In this document: in pieces, positions 1 to 7,585 of the stretch
Layout of the letters: every line of letters starts with the position of its first letter
Numbering within the stretch: position 1 is the first letter of the stretch
NCBI GenBank assembly: GCA_041649635.1
Contig: JBAZMV010000007.1
Coordinates: 12,693 to 76,692, forward strand
Direction: 5' to 3'
DNA: 64,000 bases
Source: Dehalococcoidia bacterium
GTDB lineage: Bacteria; Chloroflexota; Dehalococcoidia; E44-bin15
Notes under the pieces: generated by a model
The model's input: only the letters and a program-made list of their open reading frames with translations
Database searches by the model: none
Told to the model about the DNA's origin: nothing
Position numbers and translations under genes: made by a program

Positions 1-1
1 G

Positions 2-955
2 GCTGTGCGCATCATGACCGGCGCCTTCATGCCGGACGGAGCCGATACCGTAGTGAAGTTCGAAGATACCGATGAGACGCAACGCACCGGACAACCGCTC
101 AAGCAGATCGGCGTCATGAAGTCCATTGAGAAGGGCCAGAACGTTCGATACGCCGGCGAGGATGTCGGAACCGGACAGCTCGTATTTAAGCGCGGGACCA
201 TACTGCGCCCATCGGAGATCGGCGTTCTCGCATCTCTGGGTATCGATAGGGCGAAGGTAACACGACGGCCGACCGTGGCGATACTGGCCACCGGTGACGA
301 ACTGGTCGAACTGGGGCAACCGCTTTCGGAAGGGCGGATTTACAACAGCAACAGCTACAGCGCGGCGGCGCAGGTCCTGCGCTACGGCGGCATACCGCGC
401 CTGCTGGGCATCGCCAGAGATATGACCGAGGACCTCGAACCTAAAATCATAGAGGCTCTATCAGCCGACATGCTGCTCACCACCGGCGGCGTCTCCATGG
501 GCGATTACGACCTGGTTAAAGAAGTCCTCGCGGCGCAGGGCGAAATATCGTTCTGGAAGGTGCGCATGAAGCCGGGCAAGCCGCTGGCCTTCGGCACGAT
601 AAAGGGCGTACCGCACCTCGGCTTGCCGGGGAATCCGGTAAGCTCCATGATAACGTTCGAACTGTTCGCGCGTCCGGCAATACTTAAGATGATGGGCAAG
701 CCCGTCACGCAGAAGCCGGCGGTGGAAGCTATATCAGAGAGCTACATCAAGAACACCGACGGCCGTCGCGTGTACACCAGGGCGATAGTGCGCAAAGAGG
801 GCGACAGATATTACGCCAGCACTACAGGACCGCAGGGCTCCGGCATTCTCACATCGATGTCGATGGCCAACGCTCTGGCTATTGTCCCGGAGGATGTCGA
901 CGCTATTAAAGAGGGCGATATAGTAAAAGCTATAATGCTTGACTGGGAAGAATAG
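2..955 (+). CDS. moeA: Molybdopterin molybdenumtransferase MoeA (5' truncated by window edge)
   Basis: Inserts molybdate into adenylylated molybdopterin in the cytoplasm, the last common step of molybdenum cofactor synthesis. The frame is open from base 2, and its first residues (VRIMTGAFMPDGAD) already match the middle of the family, so roughly 90 N-terminal residues lie outside the window and the GTG at base 5 is not the real start. Visible motifs are ATGDELVE and TTGGVSMGDYD (the GGxSxGxxD signature of the MoCF domain) and LPGNPVSSMI, followed by the small C-terminal domain. mobB follows on the same strand after a repeat element. Cofactor users or makers elsewhere in the window are the AOR at 29.0-30.9 kb (tungsto- or molybdopterin) and a ThiF/MoaD-like pair at 51.8-52.8 kb. 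Confidence 0.95.
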   Translation, partial: AVRIMTGAFMPDGADTVVKFEDTDETQRTGQPLKQIGVMKSIEKGQNVRYAGEDVGTGQLVFKRGTILRPSEIGVLASLGIDRAKVTRRPTVAILATGDELVELGQPLSEGRIYNSNSYSAAAQVLRYGGIPRLLGIARDMTEDLEPKIIEALSADMLLTTGGVSMGDYDLVKEVLAAQGEISFWKVRMKPGKPLAFGTIKGVPHLGLPGNPVSSMITFELFARPAILKMMGKPVTQKPAVEAISESYIKNTDGRRVYTRAIVRKEGDRYYASTTGPQGSGILTSMSMANALAIVPEDVDAIKEGDIVKAIMLDWEE

Positions 956-976
956 AAAAGGTGCATGTATTCTAAA

Positions 977-1117
977 TGTCATTGCGAGGAGTCATTCTAC
1001 GTAATATTATCGTGGAAGGATGACGTGGCAATCTAATCATCTATGCCTCAATACTAACCTGATGAGATTGCTTCGTCCTTCCATAGGGTAACTGCCGTAA
1101 AAGGACTCGCAATGACA
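977..1117. repeat. Inverted-repeat element (MITE/REP-like), about 141 bp
   Basis: The stretch between moeA and mobB begins TGTCATTGCGAG (977-988) and ends with its exact reverse complement CTCGCAATGACA (1106-1117). A second inner pair (GGCAATCT at 1027-1034 against AGATTGC at 1065-1071) and a third, imperfect pair around GGAAGGATGACG and CGTCCTTCC make it a nested palindrome. It has no coding potential. By its TCATTGCGAG ends and GGCAATCT/AGATTGCTTCG core I recognise a type of dispersed element common in Dehalococcoidia-like and some other anaerobe genomes; that family assignment is from memory. Confidence 0.75.
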
Positions 1118-1155
1118 AAAGGTTTCGACCCGATAACATACAAGGAGTGTGTAAC

Positions 1156-1806
1156 ATGTTACCAGTTGTTTCAATAGTAGGCCAGGGCAAATCCGGCAAG
1201 ACGACCCTTATCGAAAAGCTCATACCGGAGTTCAAATCCCGCGGCTACCGCGTAGCCGCCGTCAAGCACACGCACCAGGATCTAGAGTTGGACACGCCGG
1301 GCAAGGACAGCTGGCGCTACGCGCAGGCCGGCAGCGACGCCGTCTTCATCAGCACACCTAAGAATCTGGCCCTCATAGAATCGCTGGAGCAAAACGCTTC
1401 GATAAAGGACATCGCGCGACTGATGGGCGCCGATTTCGATCTGCTTATCGTCGAGGGCTTCCACGATGCGCATGTGCCCAAGATAGAAGTACACCGCAAG
1501 GAGACAGGCAAAGAGCTGAGATGCAAACCGGAGGAACTGAGAGCGATAGTTACCGATGAAAATATCGATATCGAACTGCCGCAGTTCAAGCTGGACGACG
1601 CGTCCGGTATAGCCGACTTTATCGAGGGCAAACTCGTGGGCAAGCGCAAAGACGAGACGACATTATTTATTAACGGCGAGCCGGTAACGCTTAACCGCTT
1701 CGCACAGGATATAGTCGCCGGGTCGATACTGGGAATGGTCTCCACCCTCAAAGGCATCGGCGAGGTGAAGAGAATCGAGGTCGCCTTCAGGAAGAAGGTC
1801 GGCTAA
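1156..1806 (+). CDS. mobB: Molybdopterin-guanine dinucleotide biosynthesis protein MobB
   Basis: P-loop GTPase-type protein that assists attachment of GMP to molybdopterin (MGD cofactor). The Walker A motif GQGKSGKTT lies at residues 9-17, followed by a region with AAVKHTHQD and DTPGKDSWRYAQAG typical of MobB and a Walker B-like DLLIVEGFHD. ATG 1156 is chosen because AAGGAG (1142-1147) sits 8 bases upstream; a GTG at 1147 overlaps that ribosome binding site. The 216 aa exceed a minimal MobB (about 170) by a C-terminal segment (TTLFINGEPVTLNRF onward) that looks like a small added domain. The stop overlaps the stop of the convergent acylphosphatase gene. Confidence 0.92.
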   Translation: MLPVVSIVGQGKSGKTTLIEKLIPEFKSRGYRVAAVKHTHQDLELDTPGKDSWRYAQAGSDAVFISTPKNLALIESLEQNASIKDIARLMGADFDLLIVEGFHDAHVPKIEVHRKETGKELRCKPEELRAIVTDENIDIELPQFKLDDASGIADFIEGKLVGKRKDETTLFINGEPVTLNRFAQDIVAGSILGMVSTLKGIGEVKRIEVAFRKKVG

Positions 1807-2084
1807 AAAACGACATCGAACCCGCGATACTTCCCGCTGTATTCCCCCCACTCCACATCCACCCCCGCGACGCGCGCCGACCGCGGCCCCTCTCTCAGCT
1901 TGGCTAAGAGCTGTGCCAGCTTCTCCTTATCACCTTCCGCCGCGACCTCGACATTTCCGTCGTCGAGATTTCTTACGTAGCCGACGATTTCGAGAGACTC
2001 GGCGTTGCGCTGAACGAAATAGCGGTAGTTCACACCCTGAACCAGGCCGTAAACCACGGCGTGAAAAGCGGAGCGATTCGTCAT
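1803..2084 (-). CDS. acyP: Acylphosphatase
   Basis: Small cytoplasmic hydrolase of carboxyl-phosphate anhydrides such as acetyl phosphate or carbamoyl phosphate. The 93-residue length is that of the family. The N-terminal signature VYGLVQGVNYRYFV carries the phosphate-binding loop and catalytic Arg, and the second signature GYVRNLDDGNVEV supplies the catalytic Asn. The usual GVGFR segment reads GVNYR here, a mild variant. ATG 2084 is preferred over the adjacent GTG at 2087. The gene converges on mobB and overlaps its end by 4 bases, so the two 3' ends share no intergenic terminator. Confidence 0.92.
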   Translation of the reverse strand: MTNRSAFHAVVYGLVQGVNYRYFVQRNAESLEIVGYVRNLDDGNVEVAAEGDKEKLAQLLAKLREGPRSARVAGVDVEWGEYSGKYRGFDVVF

Positions 2085-2176
2085 CACCTTACCTGCTTTG
2101 ACATCGAGCGAACAACCATGCCGTCCGGCATCTCAGTAACATGCTCCACTGCGATAAAGCATCAGGTATGACGGCG

Positions 2177-2329
2177 CTATTGCTCGAATTTTTCTTTCTT
2201 GCCCTTCTTTATGACCTCGACATTTACGGGCGGAGTGTAAACAGGACTTATAATAGCAGGAGGAGCTTTTTTGATACTATCCTTTTTCGGTTTCTTTGCT
2301 TCCTTGCGACTCTTATCTCTGCTTCCCAT
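2177..2329 (-). CDS. Small lysine-rich conserved-type protein, 50 aa
   Basis: A 50-codon frame starting MGSRDKSRKEAKKPKK and ending VEVIKKGKKEKFEQ. A perfect AGGAGG (complement of 2335-2340) lies 5 bases upstream of the ATG, a strong sign that this short frame is translated. About one third of residues are Lys or Arg, with a Pro-rich middle (APPAIISPVYTPPVN), so it is probably disordered and nucleic-acid- or ribosome-associated. I recall similar short basic proteins in Dehalococcoidia, but no function is known to me. It is divergent from tRNA-Asp. Confidence 0.7.
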   Translation of the reverse strand: MGSRDKSRKEAKKPKKDSIKKAPPAIISPVYTPPVNVEVIKKGKKEKFEQ

Positions 2330-2370
2330 ATGCGACCTCCTGCTAAAAGGTTACCATACGAGGAATAAAC

Positions 2371-2399
2371 TTGACAAGGCGAAGCCGTATTGTTACAAT
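2371..2399 (+). promoter_or_regulatory. Sigma-70-type promoter upstream of tRNA-Asp
   Basis: TTGACA (2371-2376), a 17-base spacer and TACAAT (2394-2399), a near-consensus housekeeping promoter. Transcription would begin around 2406, some 30 bases before tRNA-Asp. Only 24 bases separate the tRNA from the acyl-CoA synthetase operon and no terminator lies between, so readthrough into that operon is plausible. Confidence 0.8.
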
Positions 2400-2436
2400 C
2401 CACGATTGGAAGCAGTTCCAAATTTTTTGTTTTTAA

Positions 2437-2513
2437 GGCCCCGTAGTGTAGCGGTCTAACACGCCGCCCTGTCAAGGCGGAGATCGAGGGTCCGAATCCC
2501 TTCGGGGCCGCCA
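2437..2513 (+). tRNA. tRNA-Asp(GTC)
   Basis: A complete cloverleaf: acceptor GGCCCCG paired with CGGGGCC, D arm with AGTGTAGCGGTCTAACA, anticodon stem CGCCC/GGGCG-type around loop CTGTCAA (anticodon GTC), T arm GAGGGTCCGAATCCCTT, discriminator G, and an encoded CCA (2511-2513). 77 nt including CCA. Confidence 0.96.
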
Positions 2514-2537
2514 TTAAAAACAGGAGGGTCCCCTCAT

Positions 2538-3233
2538 ATGGCCACGAACAAGATAATAAGTACTGCTAAGAAAGAAGGTCGGACCGCTCTCACGGAGATC
2601 GAAGCGAAAAAACTCCTCACCGAAGCCGGAATATCCTGCACGGATATAAAGCTGGCCAAGACCGCCAAAGAGGCAGTCACTGAGGCCAAAAAAATGGGGT
2701 ACCCCGTGGCTCTTAAGATAGTCTCTCCACAGATATTACATAAAACGGACGTCGGCGGCGTGAAACTCAACCTTAATAACGAAGGGGAAGTAAGCAAAGC
2801 CTTCGACGAGATTGTCAAATCCGCCAAGAAGCACAAGCCTAAGGCCAAGATAGACGGCGTCTCGGTTCAGCCAATGGCGAAGCCGGGCATAGAGGTCATC
2901 ATCGGAATGAGCAAGGATCAGCAGTTCGGTCCCGTCCTCATGTTCGGGCTGGGCGGCATACTGGTTGAAGTGCTCAAGGATGTGTCTTTTAGGATCGTTC
3001 CGCTGACGAAGCGCGACGCCAGGGAAATGATAAAGGAAATAAAGGGCTACCCCATCCTGCAGGGCTACCGCGGACATGAGCCCGCCAACATAGAGATGCT
3101 TGAGGATATCCTGCTCAAAGTCTCCGAATTTGTTGAGAAGCTGCCCGACATTAAGGAACTCGATATCAACCCCATATTCGCCTACAAAGACGGCGCGCTG
3201 GCCCTCGACGCCCGCGTTATCCTCGAATCCTGA
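2538..3233 (+). CDS. acdB: ADP-forming acetate/acyl-CoA synthetase, beta subunit (ATP-grasp)
   Basis: Nucleotide-binding subunit of the enzyme that interconverts acyl-CoA + ADP + Pi with acid + ATP, an energy-conserving end step of anaerobic acyl-CoA catabolism. The 231 aa form an ATP-grasp_5 domain. Seen are ALKIVSPQILHKTDVGG (with the His of the beta-subunit phosphate-relay segment), GIEVIIGMSKDQQFGP, MFGLGGILVEVLKDV and ELDINPIF. A ribosome binding site AGGAGG is at 2522-2527. The alpha subunit follows 9 bases downstream, so the two are encoded separately, as in archaeal Acd, rather than as the fused form common in bacteria. Acyl specificity cannot be read from sequence. Confidence 0.9.
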   Translation: MATNKIISTAKKEGRTALTEIEAKKLLTEAGISCTDIKLAKTAKEAVTEAKKMGYPVALKIVSPQILHKTDVGGVKLNLNNEGEVSKAFDEIVKSAKKHKPKAKIDGVSVQPMAKPGIEVIIGMSKDQQFGPVLMFGLGGILVEVLKDVSFRIVPLTKRDAREMIKEIKGYPILQGYRGHEPANIEMLEDILLKVSEFVEKLPDIKELDINPIFAYKDGALALDARVILES

Positions 3234-3242
3234 GGTAACGAT

Positions 3243-4664
3243 TTGGGAGATGCCATAAAGCGACTCGACCGGGCGTTCAACCCCCGCTCGGTAGCGGTGA
3301 TCGGCGACAAGATGGCTCTGGGCTATATGTGGCTCAAGTCCATGTCACACTTACAGGGCAGGCTGTACTCGGTACAGATCGATGAAAGGGAATTCCCCGG
3401 CATCGCTTCGCTAGGCATCAAGAACTACCTCAAACTAAGCGACATACAAGACGAAATCGACTACGCCGTAATCGCCGTGCCCAACACGGTAACGCCCAGG
3501 ATTATCCGCGACTGCATCGACAAGAACGTCGGCGCGGCCTCGCTTTTCACCTCGGGCTTCGCCGAATCCGGCACCGAAGATGGGCGCAGGCTCCAGGATT
3601 CGATAGCGAAAATCGCACGCGACGCCGGCTTCAACCTGATAGGCCCGAACTGCATGGGCATATATAACCCGCGCCTCGGGGTAAGGCATTCCATCGATCA
3701 AATATACGGACGCGGCGGCAACGTGGCCTTCATATCCCAGAGCGGAACACACGCCACCTTCTTCTCCCTCGTCGGCCCGCAGAACGGCATACATATATCG
3801 AAATCTGTGAGCTACGGCAACGCCGCGGTGCTGGACTCCACCGACTACCTGGAATATTTCGGCAACGACATAGAAACTGACCTCATCGGCATATATATAG
3901 AAGGCGTGAACGACGGCAGGAGATTCTTCTCCATTTTGAAGGATATAGCCCGACGCAAGCCAGTGGTCATCTGGAAGGGTGGCGTCAGCGACGAGGGAGG
4001 CAGAGCTACAGCCTCGCACACGTCTTCCATGGCGGGTTCGCCGGCGATATGGGACGCACTCATCAGACAATGCGGCGCTATAAAAGCCGATAACCTTAAC
4101 GAAGTAATCGACGCGATCAAGCTGCTGCTGCACTCCAAACCGGTCGCCGGAGACAGGGTAGGCCTGGCAGCGATGACGGGCGGCCAGTCAGTGGTAATCA
4201 CCGATGCCTTCACCAGGGAAGGTTTTAAGGTTCCATTGCTCAGCGAAGCTTCATACAGGAAGTTCGACGCTTTCTTCCAGACGCTTGGCGCAAGCTACCG
4301 CAACCCGCTCGATATCAGCCTCAACTTCCCGCATCTCGACCGGATTATCAAGTCTCTCGATGTGCTCAGCGAGGACGAGAACATCGACACCGTCGTACTC
4401 GAGATATCCGTACCGTTTATGAAAGACCTGTCGTGGATAAATACGAACCTGTTCGACACTATGATCAAAGCGGTGTCGGATTTCAAGAAACGCTGCGCCA
4501 AGTCCTTTATCACGATACTGGTTCCGGCCCACGCCGAGCAGGAAGCGCTGGAGGTAAAAAAGAAGCTGGTAGCCCAGGATATCCCATGCTTCGCAAGCTT
4601 CGAGAGCGGGGCCAGAGCGCTGCGAAAAGCGGCCGATTTCTACAGCGACAAATCTTCGTCGTAG
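3243..4664 (+). CDS. acdA: ADP-forming acetate/acyl-CoA synthetase, alpha subunit
   Basis: CoA-binding and phospho-histidine subunit partnering the preceding beta subunit. An N-terminal Rossmann CoA-binding domain (FNPRSVAVIGDK) is followed by two succinyl-CoA-ligase-like domains. IGPNCMGIYNP and the catalytic-loop ASHTSSMAG with its phosphorylatable His259 are intact. The start is TTG 3243, preceded by TGAGG; no better ATG is near. 473 aa is a normal length for a stand-alone alpha subunit. The stop codon lies inside the outer edge of a palindromic repeat cluster (4661 onward), suggesting repeat insertion right at the gene end. Likely co-transcribed with acdB. Confidence 0.9.
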   Translation: MGDAIKRLDRAFNPRSVAVIGDKMALGYMWLKSMSHLQGRLYSVQIDEREFPGIASLGIKNYLKLSDIQDEIDYAVIAVPNTVTPRIIRDCIDKNVGAASLFTSGFAESGTEDGRRLQDSIAKIARDAGFNLIGPNCMGIYNPRLGVRHSIDQIYGRGGNVAFISQSGTHATFFSLVGPQNGIHISKSVSYGNAAVLDSTDYLEYFGNDIETDLIGIYIEGVNDGRRFFSILKDIARRKPVVIWKGGVSDEGGRATASHTSSMAGSPAIWDALIRQCGAIKADNLNEVIDAIKLLLHSKPVAGDRVGLAAMTGGQSVVITDAFTREGFKVPLLSEASYRKFDAFFQTLGASYRNPLDISLNFPHLDRIIKSLDVLSEDENIDTVVLEISVPFMKDLSWINTNLFDTMIKAVSDFKKRCAKSFITILVPAHAEQEALEVKKKLVAQDIPCFASFESGARALRKAADFYSDKSSS

Positions 4665-4771
4665 GGACACGGCGTGCCGTGCCCTCCCCACCCATGGATT
4701 CCGGCTTCCGCCGGAATGACGGCAGATGCTACATGCAACCGTCCAGTCGTAGGGGCGAGGTGCTCTCGCCC
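4661..4771. repeat. Cluster of three REP-like palindromes
   Basis: Three different short palindromes lie side by side in the gap before the next operon: GGGACACGGC/GCCGTGCCC (4663-4683, imperfect), ATTCCGGC-TTCC-GCCGGAAT (4698-4717, perfect 8-bp arms) and GGGCGAG/CTCGCCC (4753-4771). None is followed by a T-run, so they are not typical intrinsic terminators. The first begins inside the stop codon of acdA. A relative of the GTAGGGGC-type unit appears at 11493-11520. Confidence 0.65.
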
Positions 4772-4835
4772 TCAAATAAGAAATGACCGCTCCCACCAAT
4801 AGTCCGCAACCTCTGCCCTTCCGAACGTAAAACAG

Positions 4836-4865
4836 TTGCGATTCGGCTCCTGTCTATGTTAAGAT
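4836..4865 (+). promoter_or_regulatory. Putative promoter of the HMGS-like/thiolase/AtuA operon
   Basis: TTGCGA (4836-4841), 18-base spacer, TAAGAT (4860-4865), located 27 bases upstream of the start codon at 4892. It is the best sigma-70-like match in this gap, and the preceding repeats isolate it from acdA. Confidence 0.45.
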
Positions 4866-4891
4866 ATAAGCACCATAAAGGAGGGATTTGC

Positions 4892-6313
4892 ATGGTAGGA
4901 ATAACGTCTTTCGGTGCATATGTCCCCATCTACCGTCTCAATAGAGAAATCCTGGCCCAGGTCTGGGGAGGAAAAGGTAAAGGGGAAAAAGCAGTCGCAA
5001 ACGCCGATGAAGACAGCTTGACATTAGGCGTAGAGGCTGCAAGGGATTGCTTAAAGGGCTTCGACAAGAGCAAGGTCGACGCCCTTTATTTTGCCACGAC
5101 AACGGCACCCTACAAAGAGAAGCAGTCCGCCAGCATAATAGCTGCGGCCTGCGATCTCAGGGAGGAAATCCGCACTGTCGATATGACCGATTCTTTGCGG
5201 TCAGGGACAGTCGCCATAATGATGGCATTAGATGCCGTCAAGGCCGGATCGGCAAGGACAGCCCTCGTGGTTGTAGCCGATACCAGGCTCGCTCCGCCGG
5301 ACACGCTCTACGAATCTATCTTCGGAGACGGTGCGGCTGCGTTCCTTATCGGCAACGATAATGTGGTTGTCGAAATCGAGGGGATCAGCTCCACAACCGC
5401 CCCGTTCGTAGACTTCTGGAGGCTGGAGGACGACAAGATCATACGATGGTGGGAAGAACGTCTTTGCCGCGAGATGGGCTACGTTCCTTATATGAGCAAC
5501 GCCATCGACGCAGTCTTTAAGACAGCAAAGGTTGAGGTAAAGGACATCTCCAAAGCGGTGATCTCATCGCCGGACAAATCAATGCAGGGAGATATAGTAA
5601 AGAAATTTAAATTCGACCCCAAGGCGCAGGTGCAGGACCTGATGTACGACAACATCGGCCACACCGGATGCGCGCAGGTGCCCATGATGCTCGTCGCGGC
5701 ACTGCAGAACGCCAAGGCCGGGGATAAGATACTCGCCGCCAACTATGCCGACGGTGCCGATGCCATGGTATTCAAAGTAACTGACAAGATAAGCAAGATG
5801 GCCGACCGCAGGGGTATTAAAGGCTATTTAAAATCCAGGGTCGCGTTACCCAACTACGGTAAGTATATGCACTTCCGCGACCTCATGGAATGGGAACACG
5901 ACCTGTTCATGGAACGCAGAATGGCTCTGGCCGAGGTTTGGCGCCATCGCAACTTCTACTTCCGCTTCTACGGAGTGAAGTGCGGCAAGTGCGGACACAT
6001 CATCGTCCCGGCGCCCAACACCTGCATCTACTGCCAAGCCGACGAGAAGTACTTCGAAGAGATACCTCTGGCCGATAAGAGAGGCTCGCTGGTTACATTC
6101 AGTCTGGATATTCGATCGAGAGCCATTGATCCACCGAACGTGCTGGCCGCGGTCAATTTCCACGGAGGAGGCCGCTTCTTCAGCCAGATGACCGACCGTG
6201 ACCCGGACAACCTTAAGGTCGGCATGGAAATGGAACTCACCTTCCGCAGAATTCACGACGCGCTTCATATCCACAACTACTTCTGGAAGTGCCGGCCGGT
6301 GAGAGGGGAGTAA
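4892..6313 (+). CDS. HMG-CoA synthase-like protein fused to a DUF35 zinc-ribbon/OB-fold domain
   Basis: Residues 1 to about 330 have the thiolase-fold HMG-CoA synthase/KAS III architecture (MVGITSFGAYVPIYRL, FGDGAAAFLIG). Residues from about 360 form a DUF35 module with a zinc ribbon CGKCGHIIVPAPNTCIYC and an OB-fold tail. In this family the nucleophilic Cys sits in an AC-x-x-GT motif; here the matching segment reads DSLRSGT with Leu102 in the Cys position, so classical acyl-Cys chemistry is not expected. The start ATG 4892 has AAGGAGGG in front. The thiolase gene follows after 11 bases. In archaea separate HMG-CoA synthase, DUF35 and thiolase proteins form one complex; this fusion plus neighbour thiolase mirrors that. 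A paralogue with the same substitution is at 24148-25599. Confidence 0.8.
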   Translation: MVGITSFGAYVPIYRLNREILAQVWGGKGKGEKAVANADEDSLTLGVEAARDCLKGFDKSKVDALYFATTTAPYKEKQSASIIAAACDLREEIRTVDMTDSLRSGTVAIMMALDAVKAGSARTALVVVADTRLAPPDTLYESIFGDGAAAFLIGNDNVVVEIEGISSTTAPFVDFWRLEDDKIIRWWEERLCREMGYVPYMSNAIDAVFKTAKVEVKDISKAVISSPDKSMQGDIVKKFKFDPKAQVQDLMYDNIGHTGCAQVPMMLVAALQNAKAGDKILAANYADGADAMVFKVTDKISKMADRRGIKGYLKSRVALPNYGKYMHFRDLMEWEHDLFMERRMALAEVWRHRNFYFRFYGVKCGKCGHIIVPAPNTCIYCQADEKYFEEIPLADKRGSLVTFSLDIRSRAIDPPNVLAAVNFHGGGRFFSQMTDRDPDNLKVGMEMELTFRRIHDALHIHNYFWKCRPVRGE

Positions 6314-6324
6314 AGGAGCGCAAA

Positions 6325-7536
6325 ATGAGAGAAAGCATTAAAGATAAAGTATCAATTATTGGAACGGGCTGCACCAAATTCGCAGAGCGCTGGGATGCCG
6401 ATGTAGAAGACCTTATCAAAGAGGCCGTCGACGAGGCGCTGGCCGATGCCGGTGTAGAGCTCAAAGACATACAGGCGGGATGGGTCGGAACCGGACGCGG
6501 TTCGCAGCAGGTGCCCATGGGACCCCCAAGCGCCATAATTGCCACCTCATCGCTGCAGACGCAGTATATTCCGTTCACGCGCGTAGAGAACCTGTGCTGC
6601 GCCGGACAGGAGGCGGTCAGAGCCGCGGCATTCGGCATCGCATCTAAGAGTTACGACCTTGTGCTTGCTATCGGCGTTGAGAAGCTGAAGGACACCGGGT
6701 ACGGCGGACTGGGAGAGATGTTCCCCGGCCCCTGGCAGCCGGTATATGGCGCTCTCGGCACGCCTCCGGGCAGGTACGCCATGGCGGCTACCGCCTACTT
6801 TTCCAAGTACGGTCTTGATCCTCAGGAGGGTAAGAGGCTGCTGGCGGAGATCTCGGTAAAGAGCCACTACTACGGAAAACGCAACCCTAAGGCTCACCTG
6901 CAACGTGAAATAACGGTAGAAGAAGCGATAAACGCCCCGATGATCTGCTGGCCGCTGGGACTTTACGACTGCTGCGGCGTGACCGACGGCGCGTCGGCTG
7001 CGGTGCTGGTGCCTTCCTCAGAGGCCAAGGCCTATCGCGACGACTACGTCAATATCAAGGCATTCTCCATAGCCTGCGGACCGGGCTGGCTTAAAGAGGA
7101 TGAGAGATATGACTTCACCTACTGGAAGGAAACCCAGGAGGGAGCCAAGGCGGCTTATGCCGAGGCCGGGATCAAGGACCCGCGCAAGGAGCTGAGCCTG
7201 GTGGAGCTGCATGACTGCTTCTCCATCGCAGAGCTCATCGCCTGCGAGTCCATGTTCCTCTGCGAACCGGGCCACTTCAGAGAAGAGTTCACCGAGAAGC
7301 GCGCATACTACCACGACGGCGAGATGCCGGTGGACGTCAGTGGCGGGCTGAAATCATTCGGTCATCCCATCGGAGCCAGCGGAGCGCGTGAGATCGAAGA
7401 GTGCGTGAAACAGCTTCAGGGCAAGGTGCAGGAACCTTCACGTCAGATAAAGAACTTCGAGTTAGGTTTAGCACATAACCAGGGCGGACATCCGGGACGC
7501 TTCGTGCCGGGCATTTGCATAGTCGGCCGTCCATAG
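6325..7536 (+). CDS. Thiolase family protein (SCP-x/acetyl-CoA acetyltransferase-like), catalytically intact
   Basis: 403-residue thiolase that should condense or cleave acyl-CoA. The nucleophile is present in VENLCCAGQEAV (Cys91 by alignment with the CGSG motif of biosynthetic thiolases), and the His in FGHPIGASGAR. HDCFSIAE is the SCP-x-type motif. ATG 6325 is chosen because AGGAG lies 7 bases upstream, directly after the stop of the HMGS-like gene; an in-frame ATG at 6289 would overlap that gene. It is the likely active partner of the HMGS-like/DUF35 fusion, which lacks its own nucleophile. Closely similar to the thiolase at 22940-24133. Confidence 0.88.
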   Translation: MRESIKDKVSIIGTGCTKFAERWDADVEDLIKEAVDEALADAGVELKDIQAGWVGTGRGSQQVPMGPPSAIIATSSLQTQYIPFTRVENLCCAGQEAVRAAAFGIASKSYDLVLAIGVEKLKDTGYGGLGEMFPGPWQPVYGALGTPPGRYAMAATAYFSKYGLDPQEGKRLLAEISVKSHYYGKRNPKAHLQREITVEEAINAPMICWPLGLYDCCGVTDGASAAVLVPSSEAKAYRDDYVNIKAFSIACGPGWLKEDERYDFTYWKETQEGAKAAYAEAGIKDPRKELSLVELHDCFSIAELIACESMFLCEPGHFREEFTEKRAYYHDGEMPVDVSGGLKSFGHPIGASGAREIEECVKQLQGKVQEPSRQIKNFELGLAHNQGGHPGRFVPGICIVGRP

Positions 7537-7585
7537 CTTTAGCAATAGTTTGCTGCATCATTAGAAACATTACAGGAGGTTAAGG

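Noticed and set aside
2141..2368. Plus-strand 75-codon frame before tRNA-Asp
   Set aside because: The minus strand here has a perfect ribosome binding site and a Lys-rich protein; the plus frame has neither.
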